Source: Nepenthes gracilis
Taxonomy: Eukaryota; Streptophyta; Magnoliopsida; Caryophyllales; Nepenthaceae
Reading direction: 5' to 3'
NCBI GenBank assembly: GCA_033239525.1
Contig: BSYO01000024.1
Span: 13,511,268 to 13,575,267 of the forward strand
Length of the DNA: 64,000 nt
Shown: in pieces, positions 33,543-47,400 of the stretch
Numbering within the stretch: the stretch's first letter is position 1
How the letters are laid out: each line of letters opens with the position of its first letter
The notes under the pieces: generated by a model
Seen by the model: the letters and a program-made list of their open reading frames with translations, nothing else
Database searches by the model: none
What the model was told of the DNA's origin: nothing
Translations under genes and position numbers: made by a program

Positions 33543-36500
33543 ATATCAAAATCTTATAATAAGGACTCAGTTTTTTCATAATCCCACTAAATTTGAGTTA
33601 CATAAAGAAATTTTGTCATCTTTTATCATATATTTATACATTTAAAGAATTTTAGCTTTTTTGTTTTTTTTTAATAAGAGTAGAGTTTGATATCCTCTTT
33701 GATATATAAACATATCTAAAAATACCATAAAATTTGTGAATTTAGACTTTTCAAAGCAAAAAAAAGAATTGATACAGATCATAAATAAAATATATCGTGA
33801 TAATTTTTTAATATCTGAAAACATTTTTATTTTGATTTATGTTGAGGCGTAGTATTAAGTCAACCTTTTTAATTAATTTTTTTTCAAATTGGTTGTCTTG
33901 TATAACATTTTTTTCACAATTTTTGCATTCCATTGTGTGTTTTGTGATGGATTTGGATTTCATAATTCTTCGATCATAACTACGAAAAATCTTATTAGAA
34001 AGAATCGGTGATAATAAATACCGTCATTTGATTGCAAAATGATTAAAATTAAATAGTATTTAAATATATTTTTTATCAAAATAATAATAACAACTAACTA
34101 TATATAAAAATGTGTTTATTTATCGCTAAATAAGTAAAAATATTAATTATTAGTTACATCTGTCCTGCCCCACTCCACCATTGACACTGCCCCACTTCTA
34201 ACGCTGGCCAGTCGGACCTGCCACTGTTTCTTTATTGCTGTCCCTGGCCCCTCATGTAGCCACAATGATGGTACGTCCTTAATTGTAAATATGCATTTAT
34301 TATATCCTGAATTAAATAATATAATATTTATTTCATATTAATTTTTATAATATATATCCATATCAATATTAAGTTATTGAAGGGGCATACATGCATCGAT
34401 TTAGTGTGAATTTAAGGATAATCTGCGATCCTATTATAGTTTGAATTTTTATCAAATTAAATCATACAGTTGGTTAAAGCAAATTGGTTTGGACTATCTA
34501 TATAATTTTAGTATTATAATTATCACCCTAACAATTATTTATTCAATATAATATATCATGTATAAAAATTAAGTTAAATAAGTAATAATGTTGATATAAT
34601 AGCTGTAGTTTAAATTTGTTCAAAATAATATAACAAATATAGTAAAAGTATATGATGATGAAATAAAAGGCAATATGCTAAGTGAAAAATTAATTATATA
34701 TAAAAAATACTATAATGTTAAATTTAAATTTGTTCTAAATACTCCAATAAGAAAAATTATATATGAGATATTACTTAATTAAAATATAATTATAAAATAT
34801 TTAAAATAGTATTTTAAATATTAAATCTTATGTTATATAATTTTTTAAACTTTCAAATATCATTCAAAAATTATTAATATAGTAAGAGTTTACTTAAAAT
34901 ATTGCCAATATCAACAATGAATGAATTATAACATCTAATAATTTAGGTGATAGTAAGCTCTTAAAAGGATAAACAAGTCAATCATTTGTATGGAAATTTG
35001 AATAAAAACACCATAAAAATAGATATAACAAAAACAAATGTAATTATAATAGAAATTTTAATTTATCATATATATATATGTTTGTATGTTTATCTGTGCT
35101 TCCATGCTAAGCTGGTTTGGTTTAATTCAATTTAAGTTTTTAAATCATAACCAATTTTAAAATATTATCTGAATACAAAAATCAAATCACACTTGTAATG
35201 CTTCATATTTTATTTATGAGTTATAATGTCATTAGAATAATTTTTTGATTAATTTAAAATAATATTTATAATGAAGATTATAGAAAAATATAATTTTGAG
35301 AAATTGGGTCAATGCCTAAAAAATGCATGATCTATGCGTAAGCACATTTTAGGCAATCATATGATTAGGGGACATGTACGTGTTAAAAGCAAAATATCTA
35401 TACTTGATGTGTGCATGAGCAAAATATGTGTATAATTAGATAGAATGTTCGCATTTGATGAGGATCTGATGAGCGCATGTGCATGGTAAAGATTTTGCTT
35501 TAGTGCATAATTCCCAAATAATCAATAGCTTTTTTCAATAAATTTTAGATTATTTTAAATTGATTATTGAGAAAATAGAAAAAAGGGGAGAATAACAAAT
35601 TAAGAGAAAATCAAACAATCTTTAAATAAAAATCAAGTTAATGGAAGTGCATCTAAATTTTCTTTTATTGTTGATGATATTTATCTATTCTACTGAGTAT
35701 TTATTATTTAAATACTTATACATATCATAATTTCAGATATATAATATTTATACTTTTCATACATGTTCTCCCATTTTTATTTTATACAATTTTTATATAA
35801 TATATACTCTTATTTCATTACATTGTATTTTTAAACTGATTTTTTTTTTTTATAACAATACTTATTTGTACCTTTAAATTATGTTTAGATGACTTTACAT
35901 GTTTTTAATTTTTAAATTTATGTTTCAACATATTTTAAATCTTCAAATAAGTGTTTTGCATGCCTTGAATTCATACTTAATTGCTCATACATATTTTATA
36001 ATTAAAATAAAGTGATGAAATTATATTGACTATGTTGATTTATTATAATTTCTACAATGAATAAATTTTGCATGTTTGTTAATTATATAATATAACTTTT
36101 GTATGTTTTAAATGGTATATTCAAGTTTTTCCTGTACTTATGATATATTGCACTTTGTATATTTGAAAAAATAAAGAAAGAAATTTACATATATTAAAAG
36201 AAAAAATATATTTTCTCCTATTTGAAAAAATATAAATGATATATTTGAATTTGAGCAGAATTTTCATTTCGATCATGCATAGGCTATTGTAAAGATTTGA
36301 CGGTGATATATTATGACAAGTCTTAATATATTACAGTGATAACTGAGATTTAAATTTATTATCTATTTGTTAAAAGTGACATTCAATTTCGTCTATTGAA
36401 TAAATATATAACGGCCTATTTACGGATATTGAATAATAACGTATGGCCATTAATTATATAAAAATATATATAATTCAAGCTTTGATAGTTATTGCTTTGT

Positions 36501-38400
36501 TGATAAGGCCGTCTAAAATTTTTGATTGATTTGAATATATTTCATATATTTATATAATTTGATATGTTTGACATTATAATCATGGATTTGAGCACAATTA
36601 TGAATTTGTATAGTTATTCACATGACCATCAATTAAAAGTTGCATAATAAGTTTATGAAAAAATGTTATCGATTTTGTAGATATTTAGTCATATCATATT
36701 TTAGTATATTTTTAATATATACGTGTTCAGTTATAAAAATTTATATATTATTGAACAATTAACTCACTAACTTTTTAGATTAGAATGTTTTAGGCATACC
36801 TGTAGGCGACTAAATTTAAGAAAAAAGCGATTCGATGATTAGAAATAGGTTATTGAGTTTAGATGATGTATTATGTTTTATAACAACAAATTTATGATGG
36901 TTATTTTGCTATAATTTATGTGTACTATAATATTTAGTTTATGGTGATATATTTTATAATAATCAAGTTCGATTTTGATTTTTGGTCCAAAAAATTGTCT
37001 AAATCATGATTTTTTTTTTCTAACTTTTGTATAGATGCATCTCTTTATATATATTTGAGGTCTTATATGGTCAGTGTTTGAAGTAACTTTTGAGTATGTC
37101 ATTTTAAAATTTTGTGACTTGATTTATCATTTTATTCGGGTCATTTATCGATATTTATAATTATTTAAGTGTGAATCCCAATGTTTTTATTGGGTTTTGG
37201 TTGATGGATAAATAAATAAATTTGTAATAATTAATTTTTAAAAATTAATCTAATCAGGTATCGGGATGAAGACTTGACAACAACCAAACAACACATATGT
37301 TAACATATCATTAGAACTTTGGTTTGTACAATTTTACACATTTTGTTAGCCCTATTGCTCACTTATAACTCCTTATTCACTTATTCATACATATATGTCC
37401 ATGTAAAAATAAATAAAAAACAGGACACATGTTAAAGTAAATATATGAAATGTGTCTAGATAATGACTGGAATATTAAGCTACACTCGCGTATATGGCAA
37501 ATATGCTCGAGTTTTGTATCAATTTGGCATGATGAATCATTAATGGATCTACATCGTTATAGTATAATCTTATCATCCACCTAATACAGCAGAGTAGTAC
37601 TGGATAAATACTGACTTTAGAAAAATTAAGTCTGGCCGTAATCGGTTGTTTGGTTATTGAAAAAAAATAAAGTAAAATAATATTATAGCAAAAAAAATTC
37701 AAATCACCAAAAACCACTCAAAGTAACTCTAACAAAACCGTCAACGATAGTTTGACACATGTACAGTTTGGTTATAATTTAATATTTTATTAAAATCATA
37801 TTTTTATAAATGAAAAACTCAAATTGAAGTAAACCAAATCAACCCCCACATGGCATGTATATATAAGGAATGAAACTTTGAACCCTAACCAATGATTTTT
37901 AGTTATATATATTTTTAGTCTATTTCTGAATCAAAATTTTACTTAATTGATGATTTATTATTTTACTTAATATGTTATTATTTATTTACTATACATATAT
38001 ACTATACTTTATGTAAACATGTTTGAAACATTGTTACTATATTAATTTGATATATTGTTATTATTATATTAATATTATTAATTGTTTACTTTGATATCTA
38101 CATATGTTATATTGAATTGAATAAATAAAATTTAAACTAATGAGTTTGGTATTATAAATTATATAAATTATTTAAACAAATAAACCCACACATTAATAGT
38201 TTAAAATATTTATTTGATTTGACAATTTTATTTAATATAATAAAAAATTAAATCATAATATGTAATTTGTTTTTTAAAATTTTTATATTATTTTTTTCAA
38301 AAATATAAAATAAATTTGAAATTTCTAAAAATTAATTATATATTTTTTAATAAGACTAGATTATCAGTTAGATATCCTTAAATTCTAAGGGTCCAATCAT
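33543..38400. other. Intergenic, AT-rich, nothing recognised
   Basis: Nearly 5 kb of A/T-dominated sequence with no supported gene, RNA or repeat family. One GC-richer patch at about 34165-34275 (CTGTCCTGCCCCACTCC) stands out but has no recognisable content. Confidence 0.5.
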
Positions 38401-39360
38401 TACGCCGCCCCTGGTTCCCCGAATTTATGGCAGGGAAGTGCAAAAGGCGCCAAAACATTCTAAATGCCGCGAACGAACCGTGCCATTAATTTTCTCCTTC
38501 CCCACCTCGCTCCCAGTCTCTGTCATCTCCAAGGAGCGTTTCTGTAAAAGATGAAGAAACATTTCAGGTGATTCTCTCTCTTCCATTCTAACTCCACTAG
38601 ACCAAGACACGCTTGTATGATCAAACTCTTTCTTCTTCTCCATTCAAACTTCATTAGATGGATAGGCGTTTGTATGATCAAACTCAGCAATCCTAAACCC
38701 TAACCATTGACTCTTTAAGACAAAGTATCAAACCATCTAATTACGTGTTGTTTTGTTTCAGGTAACTAGTAAAAAGAATGAACTGCCTCAATGATTCAGA
38801 CATCTATAACTTCGTTCGCTAACGTCTTATTGGCTATTACGAGGCATGGCTGGTATGCGAATCTTTTGAATTTAATCCAATCCATGCGGGTGGTTGTTTT
38901 ATGTCTTATGATTTTTTGTTTTTGTTTTTTGTTTATATCAAATGTAGAGAACTATTTAGTGATTGAAACTTCATTGCTCTTCTGGGTTTTGAACTGAATA
39001 TACCGTATCATTATAGTTTCCTGATTTTAGGATTTGATTGTGAGAATGCAGTTTAAGTCTTTTAGGAGCAGTGATTCTTACATACATAGGAGGATGATGG
39101 TTGAATCTACAAGTTGCAATGAGCTTGATATTTGATTAAGAAGTTTATGATTTTTCTCATGATTGTTATTTCTGGCAATTTATAGCCATTTCTTATCTGG
39201 TCGTTACTTTTGGTACAATTTATTTTGATGTTTCCAGAATCAGAAGTCATTAGCTTTTAAGCTAAGTTTTTCTTTAATTTCTATGTTTATGTTTTGCAGC
39301 GGTGAAGCTCCTTGCACTTGTCTTCTGGTTCGAGGTAGCAGAGTAAGCCTCATTACATAT
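38401..39360 (+). other. Possible non-coding transcribed locus
   Basis: A GC-richer start (about 38400-38560) leads into a pyrimidine-rich leader, a donor-like CAG/GTGATT at about 38569, an acceptor-like TTTCAG/G at about 38761 and another at about 39300. Joining these gives no open frame of note. A short imperfect duplication (CCATTC...CATTAGA...TTGTATGATCAAACTC, about 38583 and 38640) lies in the leader. It resembles the 5' part of a spliced non-coding RNA or a dead gene. Evidence is weak. Confidence 0.25.
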
Positions 39361-39766
39361 GTCCCTCATCCAAGGCAATATTCATAAGTAAACCTGTGGG
39401 CTAAAAATAAACCTAAGGCTGACCTTTCATTAGCATGTAAGTCATGGGATTTTCCCCTACCCCACTAGGTTCTTTGCTTTCGATTTTATCTGATATGCCC
39501 TGCTGGAAGTTCTAATAATATCTACGCACTTCATTGCACATAAATTGTTGATAGCGAGCTTAACCCTAGCATCTGTATCTGAAGCGCTAATTTTAGAACA
39601 AATTCTCTCAGTGTTTGCATGGGCAAATAAATATCTTGGTGTCATCCCTTAGTTTAAAACAATTAGCGTTGGCCCTTTGTGTATGAAGGGACTCCTTTGT
39701 GAAGGAGTTTTCAAATTTTCCCTTTATTCGCCAATTAATTCCTGAGATTGTTGTAAAGCCTACTAG

Positions 39767-40661
39767 TATTGGGAAAGAGAATGCCGGTCGGTCGGTTAGT
39801 AAAATTGAGCGGACAAAAATGATAGGCACACAAACACACACGACAAAGTAATTAGAGAGAGTAAGAATACACACAATTTTTTACATGGAAAATCCTCTTC
39901 TAAAATGAGAGGGAAAAGCCATGGGATACTTAGTCCACAAATAATTTCACTACATATGTTGGTTACAAAAACCCTTTGGCTACACATGTTCTTGGGGAGT
40001 TGAGAACAGAAACAAGAGCAAAATACAAAAGTAAAATGACTACTCATTGTGTTCTCTCATTCGTTTTCTTATTCTCACTTCCCTTCTCACTTGCACTCAG
40101 CATATATATATATATATATATATGTATACATATATATACAAATATTGACTGGGCGGCTGCCTTCTTAGTAGGTAGGTTGCGTGTACAACAAAACCTGCTA
40201 CCAACTTTGCAAAATGCCATTTTGCCGGGAATAGTTGACTTGCTCTATAGGTCGGCTGCCCACTTTGAAAGTTAACTCATTTTCTGAAAAGCTGTTTGTG
40301 CAGACTTTGCAGGTGACTGGTTTTTTCAGTTAGAGTCCTCAGGTGTTGACCAAAGTCCTCAGCCTTTTGCCTAGTGCCCTCGGACAATATCCAATGTCCT
40401 TGGTCAACAGCCGATACTTTTAACCATCACTCAGAGTTCTCGTCCTTCAGTCAGAGTTCTCGTTCGTCATGCGAAGTTCTCGGCCCTTAATTAGAGATTT
40501 TGGCCATTAGTCAATGTCTTAAACCTTTAGATAATGTCCTCGGTCATAAACTAGTGTTCCTTCCATCTTGGTCAAGTGAAGCTACTCTGGCCTTTATTCC
40601 ACTTTGGCCATATCAAGCGCGCGCGCCAAACAATGTTTCCCACACGGGAGTGATCCCAACA
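39767..40661. mobile_element. Solo LTR with perfect 5-bp target duplication
   Basis: It begins TATTGGGAA (ancestral TGTTGGGAA), ends ATCCCAACA and is flanked on both sides by ACTAG (39762-39766 and 40662-40666), an exact 5-bp target-site duplication. It shares blocks with the intronic solo LTR at 31033-31805: CACAATTTTTTACATGGAAA and GGTTACAAAAACCCT. Its last third is a run of diverged CAGAGTTCTCGTCCTT-type repeats. It lies about 800 bp past the stop codon of the DEMETER-like gene. A (TA)n tract is at about 40101-40123. Confidence 0.85.
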
Positions 40662-40666
40662 ACTAG

Positions 40667-41462
40667 CTACATCCCTAGTAGCCGTATAAAATTGATCTAA
40701 ACTGCCTTTTTTGGGGTTTCAATTTTCTTTTGACAAGAATGAGCATATTAGACTATTAGAATGGAAAAACCCTGGAGTCTTCCTTTGCACCCATGTGTGA
40801 TTCTGATTATACTATGCTGCACTAGCAATATCAATAGATGATGCATGAGATGCTCACAAGCTATGAAACTTGAAAGCAATATTACTCATCATAGCATTAG
40901 CATCCTGATGGAAGAAAATTGGAATAGGAGTATGATTAGATGTGTCGCGATCTTGAAAATCAACTCGAGCATTCTCATATGAGAGCATCTGTTGTGGGTT
41001 CCTCATCATTCTTTCCAGCTTGCAACACACCAAATGGGGCTTATCTCTCCTATAACTCCAAAGTAAAAAAAAAAAAAAAAAAAAAATTTCCTCCAGAATC
41101 AAGCTGTGAATTCTAGACATGGAGCTCAAAAAATCAGCGCAGATATTTCTCTCGTGTAAAGATCCCACGGTTCAACTCTGCCATATCTTTATTGAGGGTG
41201 TATACCAAAATAATCAACAAGATGTTAACATGTACAGATGACATGCCCACTTGTCTGGAGATTCTACCAATCAATTTAAATATTCTACTGCTTTCTCAGG
41301 GGCATTTATTCATCTTCTTTTTTTGTCCAAAGAATGATTGACGTACAACAATGTTAGTCAATAGTTTGGTATTCTATACTGTCAGAATTCTTTTCCCTGT
41401 TCCTGCCTATTCTTATGTACTGTCTGTACCTTCTTGTCAGAATTCTCCTGATTTCCCTCTTA
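40667..41462 (-). other. 3' flank of the DEMETER-like gene
   Basis: Holds the presumed 3'UTR of the minus-strand glycosylase gene and an A22-like poly(A) run at about 41066-41087. No coding exon of the family remains to be placed here, since the last exon ends at 41463. Confidence 0.45.
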
Positions 41463-44400
41463 TTATGTGTTGTCCATTTTTCCCTTTACCAGCTTGCTTG
41501 CTGGGAAATGCAGTCTGGCCATAAGTGGTCGTGGTGCCCTTGTCTTTCGGTCAAATCCCCGAACGCAAACAAAACCTGCAAAACAAACAACACTTAGCAT
41601 GCAAAGCATGAATATCCTATGACACTTTCTGATACACTAGGACCATTTCTTGTCCTGCAATAGCTAAAAACATTTTACAATAGCTATTCTTTCATTCCTT
41701 CTTGGCACTTGCACTGAATAGTTATTTCCTACTGTCTTAACTAAAAAGGGAATAAAATTGCTATTCGTTCCTTCTCAACACCTGCAATGAATAGTTAGTT
41801 CCTCCTGTGTTAACTGAAAAAGAAATAAAAATGCTATTCGTTCCTTCTCGACCCCTGCAGTGAATAGTTAGTTCCTACTGTCTTAACTAAAAAAGAAATA
41901 AATTTGCAATTTGTTCCTTCTTGACTCCTGCAATGAATAAAAAAAGAAATAAAATTGCTAGTCTAATCACACTATTGTATGTGTTCTATCAAAAGAGAAA
42001 TTTTGATTTCTGTGCAATATTTGAAGTTGGAATCAATTATGTTTAATGCCCATCCCTCTATTCTGTGCCTCTCTTCTCCTCGCCTTAGGGGCCCTTTCAT
42101 AAAGCAATAGCATCTTTTAGCCGTTGTAGCTAGAGGAAAGACCTTTAAGATATAAGAAAGGAAATGAAAAGACAAATAGAATAAAAGGCCAGTATGAGAC
42201 AGATGTGACCAATTTTTTAATCCGGCACTAGTCTCCCCTGCAGAATAAGGAGTGGGGACTCTTTTGCATGTTCTAAAATGGTATTTATTTTTTCGTAAAA
42301 AAAAAAAAGATTTGTTAAAATCCATACCTCTCCAGAAGCACTGTTGAATATCTCTTGTCGACATGCCTAGCAAGTATATGAATCACTTTGTCAGTACTTG
42401 TTCGATACTCAAAGATAAGACTCACGCTTTCATGTATTTACCCTTGAATATGGTTGAGACAGAGGTTCCGAAGTATACAGTCCGTCTGGGCAAATTCCAT
42501 AAGCATTCCCTTGGAACATCAATAGGGTTTAGACTAGAATCATGATCGGCAAATACCTACATGATATGCATGTACTGATTTAATATCAATGGAGTCAGAT
42601 GTTTTGAAGGCAATAAAGGCAGGGTTAAAATTCACTTTCCATGAGATTGTAAGGTGTTTCTCATGGATTAGGAATTCTGGAAACGTTTGGTATTGTGAGT
42701 ATGCAATGGTTTTCTCATGATGATATTACCCAAAAATTCATTAGTGCAACGTATAAGAAACTAATAGCATTTACCTCATTAACTTGAAAATATGTTCCAT
42801 TGAGAGGAAAGCTCCCTCTCATTGCTGTTCTACATGGAATCTGTCAACATGGTGGTGCCAGTATTATTGAAAAGCGCACTGTACTATTACGTTATCTTTA
42901 AATTGACTGTAGGAATTCGCTTTAAGGAGATTACTAACCAAAAGTGTTCCTCTCACTATCTGCGAATTTGATTCCCTTTTGCTATTGCATGAAAAGCATG
43001 TTTTCTCACTGCACAATTTCCCTGACTCCCACAATCTGCATATTCCTTCAGGTGGTTGAATTGAATTGGCAGTTTCACCTGGTATTGAAGAGTGTCGTTT
43101 GTTGTAACTAATTTGAAAATTTTTTAATATAAAAATGATACAACAAAGAAACAGTGATGTTTCTGGAGTCATGTTCTCTGTGTCTTAAGCTTAATGTCAG
43201 TTGATGAATCAAGATCACAAACTGCCAGTAGTGAATTCCGCTCTGAGAATAGAAACTATGGATATCTGTCCCTACCTGGCGTCCATATGGCAAGAAGATA
43301 CGGGCTTGGGTCATCAGGTTCTCTTTTGTCTAGCTGTCAAGGGTCAAAGATGGGGTAAGTTGAGAAAGTGAAGTACACACGTTGCCACAGACACAACTGT
43401 GCACACACCCACACATATGTACCATTAATGCACCAGAAATTTCCAGAAGCAACGACCCACCTTTTTCAATAGAGGGTGTGACTCTGGAAGTTCATACCTG
43501 CAATAGAAAGTGAGGAGAATAAGGTGGTAGGCAATGCGCAAAAAAATTTCAGTCATAACCAACTATTTCATTGTACTAGCCGTGTGCAACCTTGAAAGGA
43601 GAGTTGGAAATTAGCTTCTTTATCAGATTGACTGCTTGGTTAGTCCATAATTAGAAACAAAGCGTTCTAACTAGTTGTTTTCTAATAGATTAAAAGATCG
43701 CCAATTAATTAAGTGCTTTATGTGCTTAATATTAAACAGCTCTCGGTGATCCTACAGATTTGCTGCTATATGATCTGGCCATTAGTTTTGACATCTCTTG
43801 TTGTTTCTCTGATTGAGTCTCTCTGTTAATGAATTAGTATAAGGTTTCTACTTACACTTGGTGCTCTGTCCGAAGCCGATTCACATTCTTCAGTTTGGTA
43901 GCGGGAATCGAAGCAGTTCCTGGGTTTAGGGCAACTAAAGCCTTTGACATTTCCCATTCTTGGAGCTCCACGTTCCCTCTTGAACAGTTTTGTGAAGTTA
44001 CGGTGATATTTTCAGCAGTAAGATTGATGATAGGAATTTCATCAGCATCACTGCAGAATGCATCCTCAATATCTGTTTCTGATATTTCTGTACTTTCCTG
44101 TACTGGTGTTGTTGGTTCTTCAACAATAGGTTCACTCCTCCTGCATTCAAATTCTGATTCTCTTGATGTCCTGTCCTCTAAAGGTCGCAATTTTATGGGA
44201 TGGATATTTATTGTGGGTTTTCTGTTGGCTGAAATGGCATCAGCTGAGGTGACTATGCTGCTCTCCTCTGGTCCAGGCAGTGCAAGTCTTGAACTGCATT
44301 GACAACACTTTTGTTGTGAAAATTATCATTAGAACTCCAAGGAATTTACAAACATTTGGTCTAGCTCAGTGGTATTGTCTCTTTCTCTTGGGAAGGAGTT

Positions 44401-47400
44401 TAGGTTCAAACCTAGTCTCCCTCGTCTGACTTAAAGTGGTTTCGCCCATTAACCAAAAAAAGAATTACAATTATTTATGTTCATGCATGTCTGTTTGGAT
44501 CATCACCCAAAAAGAAAGAAACTTGGAGGAGAAAGAAAAGAATCAACATATTGGTGAAATGGGCGGTGTTATCTGGATCAACACCTTATCACTGAGAAAC
44601 TGCATTTGCTATTAGTGTATTGCTTTGGTGATTGGGATGTTCCAGTTCCCAGTTTGTAGCATCACATCTTCCATCCTTTATTCACTATTCTTTTACAGCA
44701 GCAACGGATTCTTCATTCTTATTTATAAATGTTTTGAATCGAATAGGTTTTTTTTCATGACCATGATATTAAGTTTATCCCTCTTTTGAATGATTATTGA
44801 TAAAATAGTGTTCTGAAATCCCAGTGATCTACATCATATATCACTTTATCCCTAAGACATATTCGGATCACTCTTGGTTTATATTTCCTTTCCATCCATT
44901 GGGGACTATTAATAAGTCCATGAGGAGGAGTGGCAAAAGTTCATATTGTGCCAGGTTCATATTTCAGGTGGGTCATGACATTTTCAGGTTAGTTGTGTTG
45001 TGCTCCTTTCTCTCTTCAGGTTGGTTTTCTATAAGTAAATTCAAGTTGGGTTTGAGTTGTGCTATAGTGCAGTGTGTCAAGAGTAGCCATCCCCAGCAAG
45101 GACCAGCTGACAAGCATGCTTGTTTCTGGTGTGTACAGAGTAGCGATCTGTGGAGCTAGTTCAGAATCTAATTATTGGAAATTTATCTTATCATCGTGCT
45201 TGCAGTGTAATTTCTCTAATTATGGTAGTCCAGTGTAAAAGAAATTTCTCTCTGCCTATAACTCAATTAATTTTGCCCTTCTCTTTGCCCACTTCTCAGT
45301 ATACTCTTCGCAGTATGACTGAATGTGCATTTATGTGCATTATTATTCTCCACTTTGGAATTTGAGAATGTGCAGTATAAGTTCATTTTTTCAGACTAAT
45401 ATTGTGGATTAAGCTCTGTGATCTTCTCGTACCGTTGATTCTTGTTGCTCCTTAGGTAAACATGATCACAAAATGGTTAACGAGAGGCAATCTATGCTAA
45501 TTTATATTTTTAGCTTGCACAGATTAAGTTTTTGTGGTATGAGAAGTGTGGATCTGTACCTTGCAAAAGCGCTAGCAAAATGCCTGCACTCGCCTCTCAT
45601 GGGACATGCATTGCAATTTGGTTTATTTTTTGTGCAAAATACCTGCATAAATGTCCAATATATTGAGCAAATTAGCCAAACTCTGTTAAATGTCAAATAA
45701 TATTCCCAGCTGTTTGCAGATTTACTTTTCCAGGTAAGGGTGATTTATACCTTCCCAAATGTAATGAGCTGATAATGTAGTTCATACCTGTAATTTGGCA
45801 GCGCAGTTAATCTATATGGAATATACTGAAACTATCTACAGCTAACTATTGAAAGTTAGGGCTTGGAGTCCACAATAATGATTTAGTAGTAGGATTACAA
45901 TGTCTGTTGATCTAGTTTGCACAATCGTGGCCAGAGGTACTTTTGGATAGATTCTAGCACTGGGTACCTGTGTAAAAACTTGATTAGAGAATGGACAATC
46001 AACGGATGCTATGATTTGATGGATTAGGCAGCTGAAATACTTACAACTCAAGAAGATGCAACTGAAGGGACTCTGGTAGTGGTTGGAGGGGGACCCATCC
46101 TAGTCTCACAGCAATTCTTCCAACATTTGTGTCGACCTTTTGCAAGATCAAACATGATATTTTAGAGATTCACACCTTTCAAATGTCTAGTGCTTCAATT
46201 TATAAAAAGTTACCGGAAAAGCATGCTGATGAAGCGCTAGTAGCCGCACACACTCCACGCTTTTCAACCCCAAGCCCCTAATGCTTAGAAGATAATCCCT
46301 GAATCACGATATAGGTTAAAAAGTTGTAATTTAATGCTTAAGTAAAAGATTGTTGCGTGGTACTTGTGATGTTTTGGAAGCACTTTGGTGCTAGTAGTAA
46401 CTAGTGCAGTTCTTTTGCAATAAAATGAACTTGACCTGTTACTGAAAGAACTTACTTTGCTTTGTCTGGGGGGACATCTCTTAACCATTCTAGGTCTATG
46501 CTCCCATGATCTCTGACTAGACGGTTGAGGAAATCCTGAAGAATTATACAAGAATGAACATGCTTTCTTTGTGGGTTTCAATGTGTCAATCAGAATCACA
46601 TGCTGGATTGCACATAAGAGATATTGACAAAACAATTTTCATAGAGTTCCTGCAGTACCTTTATCCGATCAGCGAGCATGTTATTCATTCCTCTGTCTTT
46701 TATAGCCTTGGATATTTCATTGACATCTGCACACCTAATTGCTTCATAGTCTATAGAATCTTTAGTATCTCTTGTCCTCTCTTTCCTCCCATTGGACTGC
46801 ACCTGTTTTCGTAGGCTATCCCAATCAAAGACCATCTTTTTCTCACCTTCTATCTTTTTGACCTTTTTGTCAAGTGTATTTGTGTTTGTCCTGATGTGTG
46901 CCTCACTAGAAAAGCGAAGTTGCTCTGTGGAATTTGATCGAGCAGTTCTATTCACCGTGGGTTCTTCCTTTCCTGCAACTGAGATGTTCATAAAATTATA
47001 TTTTGGTCGTCCAAGATCACTGACACTTTGAACTGACTGCATCACACAAATTTGACTGCTGACAGGTTCAGTGTGTGATCTGCTTTCCAATTGGAAGGTC
47101 ATGGTCCCTCCATGTTTATAATTCCTGTAGGAATGTTGATAGTGTGCAGCCTGAGCTCCTGCTTGTGTGGAATTATTCTGGTCTGTTTGTTGCTTGTTGT
47201 GTAATGAATACAGGATAGTTGGAGTTCCTTGGGCCCATGTTCCTCCATTTTGTTGTAATGCAGTGTTACTTTGGGTGAATTGTCCAATTCTCCCGCTTGC
47301 GACTCCCACATATTGTGCGTTGCTGACTCCCACGTAACTTGAAGGCAAAAATGTAACTCTCTCGTTTCCAAATGTCTTGGAACTCTGTACTTCCAGCAAT

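Noticed and set aside
43895..44302. Plus-strand 135-residue open frame
   Set aside because: Shadow of the minus-strand DEMETER-like exon 43856-44293.
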